DNA of 64,000 nt, taken from positions 5,886,501 to 5,950,500 of the forward strand of contig NZ_VSRN01000001.1 in the NCBI RefSeq assembly GCF_008369915.1, given 5' to 3'. This DNA comes from Dyadobacter sp. UC 10 (GTDB taxonomy: Bacteria; Bacteroidota; Bacteroidia; Cytophagales; Spirosomataceae). Within the stretch, counting starts at the first letter, position 1. Every line of letters begins with the position of its first letter. Positions 53,449 through 62,842 of this stretch are shown here, one piece after another. Under the pieces are notes generated by a model, which saw only the letters and a program-made list of their open reading frames with translations, made no database searches and was not told the origin of the DNA. The position numbers and the translations under genes are program-made.

Positions 53449-54456
53449 TCAGGGTTTTCCGGCGAATCTGAGCAGTGGTGCAATAAATCTGTCGAAATCT
53501 TCGATATGCGGCAAATGACCAATTTTGTCCAGTTCAACGAGCTCACTATTAGGGATTAATGCTTTGGTCTGCCGGCCGAGAGCGGGATAGTTTCCCAGCG
53601 TTTTTCGTACATCCTCGGGTGCCAGGTTTTTTCCCACCGCACTGCGATCGCGTTGACCAATGATCAGTAGCGTGGGTACTTTGATCTGATTAAATTCGTA
53701 GCAAACAGGCTGCGAATAGATCATATCATACGTTAAGGCGGAATTCCAGGCTACCCGGGGATAATCTTTGTTCAATGTCCAGCCCGCGAGCAGGTTAACC
53801 CATTTGGTGTAATTATCCTTCCATTTGCCATCGTAGTAACTGTTGAGCTGGTAGCTTTTAATGCTGGTAAAATCGTTTTTCAACTCGCTCATATACCATT
53901 TGTCAACTGATTGGTACGGTACTTTCACCTTGTAATCTTCCAGTCCGATCGGATTTTCCAGGACCAGCTTTTCAACGGTTTCCGGGTACATTAATGTAAA
54001 CCTGGTTGCGACCATTCCGCCCATCGAGTGACCCAGGACAATCGTTTTGTTCACGTTAAGCTTGTCAAGTATCCGTTTTGTGGCAGCAGCCAGCTCCTGA
54101 AAAGAATACTGAAAATGGAGTGGTTTTGTTGATTTGCCAAACCCGATCTGATCCGGGATAATAACCTGGTATCCTTGATCAGCCAATGCTTTGGCTGTTT
54201 GCTCCCAGTATGCGCCGTTAAAATTTTTCCCATGCAGCAGCATGATGCTCTTTCCGTTACCTTTTTCGGGCTGTACAACCATATAGGCCATGCTGATCTT
54301 TTCAGCCTGTGATTCAAATTCGATGAATGATACCGGGAAAGGGTATTGATAATTTTCCAGGTTCATGTCAAGGCTTCGCAAAGTGTCTTTTTGTGCATGG
54401 ACGGCCTGGGAGAATGTAGCCAGAGCGATAACGAAAAACAGAATTTTGATCTTCAT
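53449..54456 (-). CDS. Secreted alpha/beta hydrolase
   Basis: The 335-residue protein has a signal peptide (MKIKILFFVIALATFSQAVHA). The alpha/beta-hydrolase fold shows the oxyanion HGKNFNGAYW, the nucleophile elbow GHSMGGMVA, the acid Asp in LIIGQRDRSAVG and the His in KIGHLPHIED. It hydrolyses an ester or amide; the substrate is unknown. Location is periplasmic or outer-membrane side. Confidence 0.9.
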   Translation of the reverse strand: MKIKILFFVIALATFSQAVHAQKDTLRSLDMNLENYQYPFPVSFIEFESQAEKISMAYMVVQPEKGNGKSIMLLHGKNFNGAYWEQTAKALADQGYQVIIPDQIGFGKSTKPLHFQYSFQELAAATKRILDKLNVNKTIVLGHSMGGMVATRFTLMYPETVEKLVLENPIGLEDYKVKVPYQSVDKWYMSELKNDFTSIKSYQLNSYYDGKWKDNYTKWVNLLAGWTLNKDYPRVAWNSALTYDMIYSQPVCYEFNQIKVPTLLIIGQRDRSAVGKNLAPEDVRKTLGNYPALGRQTKALIPNSELVELDKIGHLPHIEDFDRFIAPLLRFAGKP

Positions 54457-54473
54457 TTTTGAGTATTAAGAAG

Positions 54474-54503
54474 TAAAAAAGGGATACCGTTGCCGATATC
54501 CCT
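54474..54503 (-). terminator. Terminator of the MFS gene
   Basis: On the minus strand AGGGATA / TATCCCT make a 7-bp stem followed by TTTTTT (54475-54480), about 27 bp after the MFS stop at 54530 and before the hydrolase gene. Confidence 0.75.
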
Positions 54504-54529
54504 CACTGAAAATTTTATACCAATGGATC

Positions 54530-55693
54530 TTAACTGATCAGTTTGGCTTTCGTAGACAGATAAGCTGTCATGGAAGCGAGTACACCTACAATCGCGAAAG
54601 ACCAGCGGAGGTCGGCGAATTGAGCTACTATTCCGATCAAGGGAGGGCCGATCAGAAAGCCAATGAAACTGATAGACGAAACCGCAGCGAGCGCCATTCC
54701 GGCCGACATCGTGGTAGATTTCCCCGCCGCGCTATAAACAAGCGGAACAACCGACGAAACGCCGAAGCCGACCATTAAAAAACCAAGTGTGGCAGGTACC
54801 AGATAGGGGAACAGTACCGAAATTGCCAGGCCTATACCCATCAGCATACCACTGATCTGCAACATCTTCCTTCTACCCAATCTGTTTGCAAGCCAGTCTC
54901 CTGCAAAACGGCCACCGGTCATCGTTCCCATAAAAGCCACATAACCAAGTGTAGTCATCGACGCTGGTACGTGAACGGCCTCCTGAAAGTAAACGCCACT
55001 CCAGTCAAACATAGCTCCTTCGCAGACCATCGCGCAAAATCCGATTAAGCCCAGCGTAAGGAGGTCGCGGTCTGGTTTCACAAAAAGGGGCTGCGCCTCG
55101 CCTTCGTTTTTGTCACTATCCGGCATCGTATGTTTGTATGCCATAAAAATGATTGCAAATGCGGCAATTGCTATGAAGCTGAAATGGATATGAGGAGGAA
55201 TTTTAACCGAAATGAAGAGCGAGCCGATCATCGCACTTACGAAGCCCGCGAGGCTCCACAGTCCGTGAAAAGAAGCCATAATTGACTTTCCCCAAAGTTG
55301 TTCTACTGCGACAGCCTGGGTATTGATAGCAATGTTCGTAAGGTTACCCCACAGTCCAAACGCAAACAAGGCGATAACCAGTTGCTCTGTGCGGCTCACG
55401 AATCCGATGAATACAAGTGTAGTTGCATATAAAACTGCTCCGATCAGTACCATTTTGCGGCTTCCATAGTGGGTAACCATCCAGCCCGAGATCGGCAGGC
55501 TAGCCATTAAGCCAATCGGTAATGCCAGTAAGACGGTGCCCAGGCCACCTTCCGTGAGGTGAAGCACATTTTTGATATCGGGTATGCGGCTTGCCCAGGC
55601 TGCAAAGCTGAGCCCCTGTACAAAGAAAAAGGCTGCGACCGCAAGGCGCATATATTTTCGAGAATCGGAGGGGGCGAAAATTGAATAATTCAT
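54530..55693 (-). CDS. MFS transporter (YbjJ-like)
   Basis: The 387-residue protein has about 12 membrane segments. It begins AVAAFFFVQGLSFAAWASRIPDI, shown partly, with LTEGGLGTVLLALPIGLMAS and GSRKMVLIGAVLY; the central loop is short and acidic (DSDKNEGEAQ). The pattern fits the YbjJ/FucP-neighbour subgroup of MFS. Substrate unknown. It is its own transcription unit, ended by the hairpin at 54474-54503. Confidence 0.85.
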   Translation of the reverse strand: MNYSIFAPSDSRKYMRLAVAAFFFVQGLSFAAWASRIPDIKNVLHLTEGGLGTVLLALPIGLMASLPISGWMVTHYGSRKMVLIGAVLYATTLVFIGFVSRTEQLVIALFAFGLWGNLTNIAINTQAVAVEQLWGKSIMASFHGLWSLAGFVSAMIGSLFISVKIPPHIHFSFIAIAAFAIIFMAYKHTMPDSDKNEGEAQPLFVKPDRDLLTLGLIGFCAMVCEGAMFDWSGVYFQEAVHVPASMTTLGYVAFMGTMTGGRFAGDWLANRLGRRKMLQISGMLMGIGLAISVLFPYLVPATLGFLMVGFGVSSVVPLVYSAAGKSTTMSAGMALAAVSSISFIGFLIGPPLIGIVAQFADLRWSFAIVGVLASMTAYLSTKAKLIS

Positions 55694-56033
55694 GACTTCT
55701 TATTTAATGTTTGGAGTGTGGGCCTTTGTGGCGTCAATTAAAGGTTACTATATAATTATTTTAAGTAATTCTGTTTTTCCGAATTTTTTAAAAATTGTAC
55801 TGCTGTTAGACTGAATCTTTCTAATCGTTGCAAAATTAACGTATATGCGATGATTTAGATTCACGGCAATGAAACTTTTTAAGTAATATTAAAAAGTAAG
55901 TATTGTACAAAAGAAAGATTTAGTCGCTGGGAGTAGTTTTGTTGGAATATAGCCTGAGGAAAATGGATCGGTACATATCGAAATGCACCGCTGATTGCTT
56001 AAATTGACCATTCACTTAATACCGGGCAAGTCA
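55694..56033. promoter_or_regulatory. AT-rich divergent intergenic region with inverted repeats
   Basis: The 340-bp region holds no gene. GACTGAATCTTTCT (55809-55822) recurs inverted, with one change, as AGAAAGATTTAGTC (55912-55925). Between them a hairpin ACTTTTTAA/TTAAAAAGT (55874-55897) has a 6-base loop. These may be operators for the MFS gene or the serine hydrolase gene; no exact promoter consensus is seen. Confidence 0.5.
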
Positions 56034-57539
56034 ATGAAAGGACTAATCTCTACTACACTAATGATCTTTTTTTCGATAGCCTTTGATGTGCAGGCGCAGT
56101 CAGAACGCGTTGCCAAGATCAGGGCTGTGCTGCCGGTGGTCGAAAAAATGTATGCTGAATATGCTGAAAAGAACCATTTTCCAGGTTTGGCGTTCGGCCT
56201 GGTCGTGGACGGTGAGTTGGTAATGTCAGGCGGGCAAGGCTTTTCGGAGATCGCTACTTCTACAAAAGCGACTGCCAAATCCATGTTTCGCATTGCTTCC
56301 ATGTCAAAGAGCCTCACAGCCATGGGAATACTGGCTTTGCGTAAAGAGGGTAAACTGAAACTGGATGACCCTGCCTACCTGTACATCCCCGAACTAAAAG
56401 ATATGCCGGCGGCGACCAGCGATTCACCACCGATCACGATCAGGCACCTGCTCACGCACGCGGCTGGATTTCCGGAGGACAACCCCTGGGGCGACCGCCA
56501 GCTGAACGATAAGGACGAAGACCTGATCGCGTTAATCAATCAGGGCATTTCTTTTTCAAATGCACCCGGTATCGGTTACGAATACAGCAACCTGGGATTT
56601 GCTTTGCTTGGCAGGATAATAAGTGTTGTGTCGGGGAAGCCGTACCAGCAATACATCGATGAGCAGATTTTTAAGCCACTCGGAATGAACAATACGATTT
56701 GGGAATACACCAAATCACCGAAACACCTGCTCGCCCACGGCTACCGCTACGAAGACGATGTTTGGAAAGAAGAAGAGCTTTTGCATGACGGGGCTTACGG
56801 TGCGATGGGCGGACTAATCACTTCTATTGAAGATTTCAGCAAATATGTTGCATTTCATTTGTCGGCCTGGCCGGCTAGCTCTGGGCCTGAAAAGGGGCCG
56901 GTATCCCGTAGCGACGTGCGTGAAATGCAGATGCCTTGGAATTTCAGCGGCTTGAATGCGAACTTCAAATATCCCGGCGGCCGGGCTTGCGCCATAACGT
57001 CCGGCTATGGCTACGGGCTGCGGTGGAGCCGGGATTGCGAAGGCAGGACAGGAGTGGGGCACACAGGCGGCTTACCGGGGTTTGGCAGCCAATGGCAAAT
57101 ATTACCCCAATACGGGATCGGGATCATTGCATATGCGAATCGGACTTACGCCGGAATGTCGGCGATTAATACCGCTGTACTGGATACGATTATCTCCCGT
57201 GCCGGCCTCAAACCGCTTCCATTGCCTGTCTCAGCGATTTTGAAACAGCGTAAAGAGCAAATCGCCAAACTTCTGCCGGACTGGAAGAATGCAGAGCAAA
57301 GCGGAATTTTTGCCGAAAACTTTTTCCCCGACCGCTCAGTATCCCACCGGAAAAAGCAATTGGACGAGCTGCTTGCCAAAACGGGCACCATTACAGGAAC
57401 TTCTGAAATCATAGCTGAAAATCAGCTTAGGGGTACTTTCCTGCTAAATGGAAAGCAGGGAAATATTGAGGTGTATTTCACACTTTCACCTGAAAATCCC
57501 GCGCTTATTCAGTACCTGGATTTTTCAATAAGTAAATAG
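56034..57539 (+). CDS. Secreted serine hydrolase of the class C beta-lactamase fold
   Basis: The ATG at 56034 gives 501 residues with a signal peptide (MKGLISTTLMIFFSIAFDVQ). The catalytic SxxK is ASMSKS (Ser89, Lys92), YxN is EYSNLGF and the third motif is GHTGGLPG. This is the beta-lactamase/esterase/PBP-like family; the sequence does not show which activity. The last 120 residues form a C-terminal extension seen in many Bacteroidota members. Confidence 0.92.
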   Translation: MKGLISTTLMIFFSIAFDVQAQSERVAKIRAVLPVVEKMYAEYAEKNHFPGLAFGLVVDGELVMSGGQGFSEIATSTKATAKSMFRIASMSKSLTAMGILALRKEGKLKLDDPAYLYIPELKDMPAATSDSPPITIRHLLTHAAGFPEDNPWGDRQLNDKDEDLIALINQGISFSNAPGIGYEYSNLGFALLGRIISVVSGKPYQQYIDEQIFKPLGMNNTIWEYTKSPKHLLAHGYRYEDDVWKEEELLHDGAYGAMGGLITSIEDFSKYVAFHLSAWPASSGPEKGPVSRSDVREMQMPWNFSGLNANFKYPGGRACAITSGYGYGLRWSRDCEGRTGVGHTGGLPGFGSQWQILPQYGIGIIAYANRTYAGMSAINTAVLDTIISRAGLKPLPLPVSAILKQRKEQIAKLLPDWKNAEQSGIFAENFFPDRSVSHRKKQLDELLAKTGTITGTSEIIAENQLRGTFLLNGKQGNIEVYFTLSPENPALIQYLDFSISK

Positions 57540-57613
57540 TTTTAAAGGAAATTTTAATGTTGAATAGGGGGGGCGTTTTTTTGGATTGTCTGGTAAGAAA
57601 ACATCAAGCAATT

Positions 57614-58258
57614 ATGAAAAAGGGACTCTTACTATTTACATTTATTCTTTCAGTTGTGGCCTCGGATCTGGCGCTGGCGCAGGATAACGAAACGATTTTC
57701 ACAAACTCGGGCATCCGCAGGTCGGGAGGGTATGCTGCATTGTCTAACAAGTTCACGCGTATTAACGGCAATTTTGCAAACATGTCCGAAATCTACGGTG
57801 GCTGGTTCATCAACCGAAAGCTCATGCTAGGAGTCGCTGGTGCGGCGACCACCAATTACATTCCTGTTCCGCTCGTTAATCAAGGTTTTCCTGCCAACAA
57901 AATGACCTATATGTACGGGCAATTTGGCTTGATGACCGAGTATGTAGTCGCCTCTACCAGAAAAGTACATTTCAATGTAAACCTGCTCGCGGGTTCCGGA
58001 TTTACGCTCCAATACGATCGCCGCGAATTTGACGACTGGGATTTCGACGATTGGGATGAGCACGATGATGACGAAAATGCAAACTTCTTTCCGGTCCTGG
58101 AACCAGGTGTGCAGGTTGAATTTAACCTGTTAAAATGGATGCGGTTCAGCCCCGGGATATCTTACAGGCAAACTTTTAATGCCAAAGGGAATGGTCTGAG
58201 CGATAAAGACCTCAGTAATATCTCATACAATCTGACTCTGAAATTCGGCTTCTTCTGA
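57614..58258 (+). CDS. Small outer-membrane beta-barrel-like protein
   Basis: The ATG at 57614 gives 214 residues with a signal peptide (MKKGLLLFTFILSVVASDLA). The mature part alternates amphipathic strands (MYGQFGLMTEYVV, KVHFNVNLLAGSGFTLQ) and ends with aromatic Phe (ISYNLTLKFGFF), typical of outer-membrane barrels. An acidic D/W-rich loop (DDWDFDDWDEHDDDEN) faces outside. Function unknown. It lies 74 bp after the serine hydrolase gene. Confidence 0.75.
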   Translation: MKKGLLLFTFILSVVASDLALAQDNETIFTNSGIRRSGGYAALSNKFTRINGNFANMSEIYGGWFINRKLMLGVAGAATTNYIPVPLVNQGFPANKMTYMYGQFGLMTEYVVASTRKVHFNVNLLAGSGFTLQYDRREFDDWDFDDWDEHDDDENANFFPVLEPGVQVEFNLLKWMRFSPGISYRQTFNAKGNGLSDKDLSNISYNLTLKFGFF

Positions 58259-58440
58259 TCCGTTTGCTAAGTCTTTGAGAGCCAAGGTTTCCAGATTACA
58301 ACGTTTTACCTTAAATTGTTACAAATGTCAGCTCTTTCTGAGCGTCTAGTAATCCAATAAATTCATCGGCAGGCAATAGGAACAAATTTTGTACAGTTAT
58401 ATATGAATTGCGTGCTATTTCAGGTCTAAACGACAAGAGG

Positions 58441-59049
58441 ATGAAAGTTTTGGGTATTACTGTTTTGGGCATATTGTTCCTGTCCGGCCTGCCTGCGAAG
58501 GCGCAGAATCTATATGATGTGATCGTAGCGGGGCGAACAATCGGGTCTTTAAAAGTATTTGATAATAAGGGAAAAGACGACGTGGAAACTCACAGGATCG
58601 AATCCGACTTTAAAGTTATGTTCTACAAAGGCACATATGCCACGCAAACAAATTATGTGCAGGGAAAGCTGGTTTCGGCTACATGTTCCCATCACGTGAA
58701 TGGTGACCTCAAAGAAAAGACGCTTACCAAAAGCAGTAATAAGTCGCTTTACGAGATATTGTTTTCAGGGGAGGATGCGGAAGATAAGCCCAAAATGGAG
58801 TTTAATTCACCAATCAACAGTACGATTACAGGCCTTTATTATAAAGAACCTGTTAACATTAACGAGGTGTATTCCGAACGTTATGGTAAAATGTGCAGCG
58901 TGAAAAGGCTTTCCGACGGGAAATACGGTGTGACGCTTCCTGATGGGAAGCAGGGTATATACTCCTACAAAGATGGGCGCTGCCAGGAGGTTAAGACAGA
59001 CCTGGCAGGGTTTAAGTTGCGCATCGTCTTAAATGAGAAGAGACTATAA
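58441..59049 (+). CDS. Secreted DUF6134-type protein
   Basis: The ATG at 58441 gives 202 residues with a signal peptide (MKVLGITVLGILFLSGLPAK). The mature part is beta-rich: AGRTIGSLKVFDNK, HRIESDFKVMFYKGTYATQT. The C-terminal Gly-rich segment KYGVTLPDGKQGIYSYKDG and CQEVKTDLAG suit DUF6134. Function unknown. Followed by a strong terminator. Confidence 0.75.
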   Translation: MKVLGITVLGILFLSGLPAKAQNLYDVIVAGRTIGSLKVFDNKGKDDVETHRIESDFKVMFYKGTYATQTNYVQGKLVSATCSHHVNGDLKEKTLTKSSNKSLYEILFSGEDAEDKPKMEFNSPINSTITGLYYKEPVNINEVYSERYGKMCSVKRLSDGKYGVTLPDGKQGIYSYKDGRCQEVKTDLAGFKLRIVLNEKRL

Positions 59050-59127
59050 TAATGCACTCGATCGTTTGGATACCTTGGCTTGACATTTCGGGCTTGCATT
59101 GATCCGCTTTCACTTACTGCATGATCA

Positions 59128-59161
59128 CAAAAAAGCCAGCGTTTATATCGCTGGCTTTTTT
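59128..59161. terminator. Bidirectional terminator
   Basis: AAAAAAGCCAGCG / CGCTGGCTTTTTT is a long perfect stem around an A/T-rich loop, with A- and T-runs at its ends. It closes the DUF6134 transcript (plus) and can stop the small secreted-protein transcript (minus) ending at 59236. Confidence 0.9.
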
Positions 59162-59235
59162 GCAGGATTTAGAAATAGCGCTTAACGTAATTGCCGGCCC
59201 CGAAAGACCGGTAGTCCGGGTCAGGATTCTTGCGG

Positions 59236-59652
59236 CTAATCCGTCGTCGGATATACTGAATCATTTTTGTCGATGTAGTCGGCTATCTGGCCCTTATCGC
59301 TTCTGTTTTCCAGGTTGATATTTGGCGTCTTGTAATTACGGGGCGACAATAGCGGATTGATTTCAATACCTTCGACTTTGTAATCCCGCTCTACTACTAG
59401 TGTTGCAGGTCTTGGCGCATACTTAGGTGTAGTGCTCATATACTTGCCGCGCTGAAATCTGCCGCTTCTCTCCACAGTATTAATAGTGGCGACCTCGACT
59501 TTCTTCTGTCTGGCCTTGGCTTGCGCCGCCTTGTTCGGATGTTTGTAATTATGGACTGAAACGCCCGGATCAACAATAGACTGCGCAGTGGTTTGGAAAG
59601 TGAATATGGCAGTCGCGGCCAGAGCGGCGACTATAATTTTTATATTTTTCAT
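59236..59652 (-). CDS. Small secreted protein of unknown function
   Basis: From the ATG at 59652 the protein has 138 residues with a signal peptide (MKNIKIIVAALAATAIFTFQ). The mature part is basic and repetitive (NYKHPNKAAQAKARQKKVEV, then RNYKTPNINLENRS). A repeated NYKxPN element appears twice. Not recognised. Confidence 0.6.
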   Translation of the reverse strand: MKNIKIIVAALAATAIFTFQTTAQSIVDPGVSVHNYKHPNKAAQAKARQKKVEVATINTVERSGRFQRGKYMSTTPKYAPRPATLVVERDYKVEGIEINPLLSPRNYKTPNINLENRSDKGQIADYIDKNDSVYPTTD

Positions 59653-59676
59653 TTTACAATTCATTAAAAGTAACAA

Positions 59677-59978
59677 ACAGACCTCATTTTTATGAGGTAG
59701 TTACAATATAATGCCCTTTCATGATGATTGTAAAATCTTCTAATTCTCTCTAAAAATGCTGTTTTTTAAAAAATATGTGAGAAAATTGGCCTGATTTTGA
59801 TTCAAATTTGTAAAATGCCAGAATGTAGGTTTTTCCTGAATGTCAAGCATCCGACAAATTATCAAAATTTAAAAAATCAGGTTTAAAAAGTAGAATAGTA
59901 AATTTTTATAGAAAATTGAAATTCTAATGACTCTCTAATAATCTTCTAATAAATCAGGCTCACAGGTGTGGAATTGCT
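59677..59978. other. AT-rich intergenic region
   Basis: The roughly 300-bp region between minus-strand genes holds no gene. TCTAAT-type short repeats recur (about 59736-59745 and 59921-59950). It presumably carries the promoter of the small secreted protein; no exact TAnnTTTG is seen on the minus strand. Confidence 0.4.
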
Positions 59979-60860
59979 TCACGCGAGCAGCGACTTTGCG
60001 GAAGTTTTGACACCATTGCAAATTCTTTCGATCGGAAGATCATTACTGTCCTCTCCAAACGGATCCTCTATTTCCTCCGCAATGACTTCAAGGCTGGCTA
60101 AAATGTAAAAAACGAACATGACGAAAGGGATTACCAGAAAATGCAGGCTAAAAACATATCCTATTGGCAGGGTAAGGCAATAGGTAAAAATGAACTTCTT
60201 GATAAATGAGCTGTATGACAGTGGAATAGGAGTGTTCCTGATACGTTCACACGCACCGCAAATGTCTGTAAAAGATTCCAGTTGCGAATTAAGCAAAATC
60301 GTGTGCTCCGGCAATAGAAAACCCGATTTCTGTAACCCGATCACTTTTGTGAACATAGCAGCCGCAATCTGGTTAGGAACGTGCTCGCCACTTTTGAGGT
60401 CGGCTTTATTAAGGAAGGTCGTGTTTTCGAATTCATCCGGATTAAACTTATTTCTAAGGTGGTTTTTGAGAGCGAATGCATAGTTGGGAATCATTTTTTC
60501 AAAAAATACCCGCTCTTCTATTAGATCCTTGTCCAGTAATGCGTTGATTTTCAATGCGAGGTTGCGGCTGTTGTTCATCAGGCTGCCCCATTGTTTCCTT
60601 CCTTCCCACCAGCGGTCGTAGGCGGTATTGGTCCTGAACACAAGCAGCATCGAAATCACAAAACCGAGCAGGGAATGCATGAGTGAAATGTTCTTCAGAT
60701 CATTGTTTTCCGCGAGCTTGAAATGAATGAGAAGAAGATATGCGACGAGCGCGGAATACACACCGATCGTCAAAATCAGCGGCGTCAATTTGCGGACAGT
60801 ATCAGCTTTTTGGAAATAGAAGATATAGCGAAACCACTCTTTGGGATTGTAATCGATCAT
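59979..60860 (-). CDS. Bestrophin-family anion channel
   Basis: The 293-residue protein fits the bacterial bestrophin (UPF0187) family: FRTNTAYDRWWEGRKQWGSL, GACERIRNTPIPLSYSSFIK, then VIAEEIEDPFGEDSNDLP at the C terminus. Several membrane helices are present. Bacterial bestrophins form pentameric ion channels. Its ATG overlaps the stop of the upstream exonuclease by 4 bp, showing coupling. Confidence 0.92.
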   Translation of the reverse strand: MIDYNPKEWFRYIFYFQKADTVRKLTPLILTIGVYSALVAYLLLIHFKLAENNDLKNISLMHSLLGFVISMLLVFRTNTAYDRWWEGRKQWGSLMNNSRNLALKINALLDKDLIEERVFFEKMIPNYAFALKNHLRNKFNPDEFENTTFLNKADLKSGEHVPNQIAAAMFTKVIGLQKSGFLLPEHTILLNSQLESFTDICGACERIRNTPIPLSYSSFIKKFIFTYCLTLPIGYVFSLHFLVIPFVMFVFYILASLEVIAEEIEDPFGEDSNDLPIERICNGVKTSAKSLLA

Positions 60861-61444
60861 ATAAACTTCACCCGGTCAATGAGTTTGAAAAATTCCCTGA
60901 AACATTTGGCTGTAAGCCTTGCATCTTCCAATGCGTTGTGTGTCTCTTCTTCCCGCTCAAAACCAAAATATGACGCCACCGAACCCAGGCTCAGCGAACG
61001 CGGTACCGTTTTTCCACTTTTTTCCATGATTTGAAAAAACAGGTAGGATACCGTGTGAAGGTCCAGCATTTTGTTAGAGAACGACCACTTCATCTTTTCA
61101 TTCCTGTAAGCAAACCTCAGGAAGTTGATATCATTGATCACGCTTTGACCGCATATGATCACGTTGGACAATCCGGGCTTGCCGGTATTCATTTTCTTGA
61201 TCCACTTTTCAAACTCCGGCAGGACGTCGTAAATCATGGGCGCGTCTTCCAGATCAGCGAGGGATAGCCCGTGCACTTCTTCTGATTTCACCGAAAAAGC
61301 CTCCTCATTTTCGGGATAGACATTTTGCAGGTAAGTACCGCGAGGGTTCCAGTTATCATCAAAAAATTCTGCGCCGATCTGAATGATCTCATTCCAGCCA
61401 GGCTCAGGGCCAGTCATTTCGATATCGAGTACGAGGAAAGACAT
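60857..61444 (-). CDS. DEDDh 3'-5' exonuclease
   Basis: The 195-residue protein has ExoI LVLDIEMTGPEP (D7, E9), ExoII-like VINDINFLRF and ExoIII HNALEDARLTAKC with the His and Asp of the DEDDh group. It degrades DNA or RNA from 3' ends. It lacks other domains, like DnaQ-type stand-alone exonucleases. Coupling to a channel gene is unexpected. Confidence 0.9.
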   Translation of the reverse strand: MSFLVLDIEMTGPEPGWNEIIQIGAEFFDDNWNPRGTYLQNVYPENEEAFSVKSEEVHGLSLADLEDAPMIYDVLPEFEKWIKKMNTGKPGLSNVIICGQSVINDINFLRFAYRNEKMKWSFSNKMLDLHTVSYLFFQIMEKSGKTVPRSLSLGSVASYFGFEREEETHNALEDARLTAKCFREFFKLIDRVKFI

Positions 61445-61568
61445 AGTATAAAGGAGTGCTTAATATCGAATTGATTGCGGTACCGGAAACTCAAACCTGT
61501 TATTTTGCGTACAAAATTATGTAAACATTACATTCTACCGATTCTCGATACCTCATTCATTTATAAAA

Positions 61569-62726
61569 ATGTCAATAGATTATCAAAAAGTACCTTCGCC
61601 GTGCTTCGTGCTGGAAGAAGCATTGCTGCGGAAAAACCTGGAACTGATCGACTCTGTACAGCAAGAGGCGGGCTGTAAGATCATTCTTGCACTGAAAGGG
61701 TTTTCGATGTACAGCGCGTTTCCGATCGTAAAGGAATACCTCAGCGGTGCTACGGCTAGTTCTTTGAATGAAGTTAAGCTGATCAACGATTTCATGGGCG
61801 TGCAGGCGCATACCTATATGCCGGCCTACCTGGACAGCGAATTTTCAGAGATACTGGAACGCAGCAGTCACATTACCTTCAATTCCTTAAGTCAATGGGA
61901 GCGTTTCCGGGAGAGGGTTGAGGAGTTTAAGTCTGTAAATCCGGGTCACCTGCTTTCCTGCGGGATCCGGGTGAACCCGCAATATTCGGAAGTTGCTACC
62001 GAAATGTACAATCCGTGCGTACCTGGCTCGCGCCTGGGCGTAACCCGAGACAAATTGCCGGATACCTTACCTGAGGGAATCGATGGAATTCATTTTCACA
62101 CCTTATGCGAAAACGGGTCAGATACACTGGAACGTACATTGGCAGCATTGGAGGAGAAATTTGGAGGTCTGCTTCATCAGGCAAAGTGGCTGAACATGGG
62201 AGGAGGGCATCTGATGACCAGAGAAGGGTACGATATCTCGAAGCTAATAAAATTAGTTAGCAATATTAGAGAGAAATATAATCTGGATGTGATCCTGGAA
62301 CCAGGCTCTGCCATTGCCTGGCGGACAGGAGTTTTGGTGACAACCGTTTTGGACGTAATGGATAGTCAGGGAATTGACGTTGCGATCCTTGATACTTCTT
62401 TCGCAGCACACATGCCTGATACCCTGGAGATGCCCTACAAACCCGTGATCACCGGCGCTTACCAGGAGCCGGTGACAGGCAAGCCGACTTACAGAATGGG
62501 TGGAATGACCTGTCTCGCAGGCGATTTCATGGGTGATTATTCATTCGATGTTCCGTTGAAGATTGGGGATAAAGTCATATTTGAAGACATGATCCATTAT
62601 ACGATGGTGAAGACTACTACATTTAACGGTGTTAATTTACCTTCCATTGGTATTTGCGACATGAATGGAGATTTTAAATTGATCCGCAGCTTTGGATACG
62701 AAAGTTTCAAGGATAGGCTATCATAG
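61569..62726 (+). CDS. nspC: Carboxynorspermidine/carboxyspermidine decarboxylase
   Basis: The 385-residue fold-type III PLP enzyme makes norspermidine or spermidine from the carboxylated precursor. PLP-binding Lys43 lies in ILALKGFSMYSAF. Other motifs are IDGIHFHTLCENGSDTLERT split in two, LNMGGGHLMTREGY, VILEPGSAIAW and MTCLAGDFMGDYSF. Length is normal. The upstream partner carboxyspermidine dehydrogenase is not in the window. A terminator follows. Confidence 0.94.
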   Translation: MSIDYQKVPSPCFVLEEALLRKNLELIDSVQQEAGCKIILALKGFSMYSAFPIVKEYLSGATASSLNEVKLINDFMGVQAHTYMPAYLDSEFSEILERSSHITFNSLSQWERFRERVEEFKSVNPGHLLSCGIRVNPQYSEVATEMYNPCVPGSRLGVTRDKLPDTLPEGIDGIHFHTLCENGSDTLERTLAALEEKFGGLLHQAKWLNMGGGHLMTREGYDISKLIKLVSNIREKYNLDVILEPGSAIAWRTGVLVTTVLDVMDSQGIDVAILDTSFAAHMPDTLEMPYKPVITGAYQEPVTGKPTYRMGGMTCLAGDFMGDYSFDVPLKIGDKVIFEDMIHYTMVKTTTFNGVNLPSIGICDMNGDFKLIRSFGYESFKDRLS

Positions 62727-62769
62727 TGAAGTTTGTACTTTTCCTGGTTTAGGAGTATAAAATGAAAAT

Positions 62770-62818
62770 CCCGTTTCGAGAAATCATGCAATTTTGATTT
62801 TCTCGAAACGGGCTTTTC
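62770..62818. terminator. Terminator after nspC
   Basis: A 14-bp perfect stem CCCGTTTCGAGAAA / TTTCTCGAAACGGG around a loop of about 15 bases is followed by CTTTTCTTCTT on the plus strand. The minus-strand gene ends only 25 bp away, so it may serve both directions. Confidence 0.8.
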
Positions 62819-62842
62819 TTCTTGTGGAAATATTGGTTTTTC

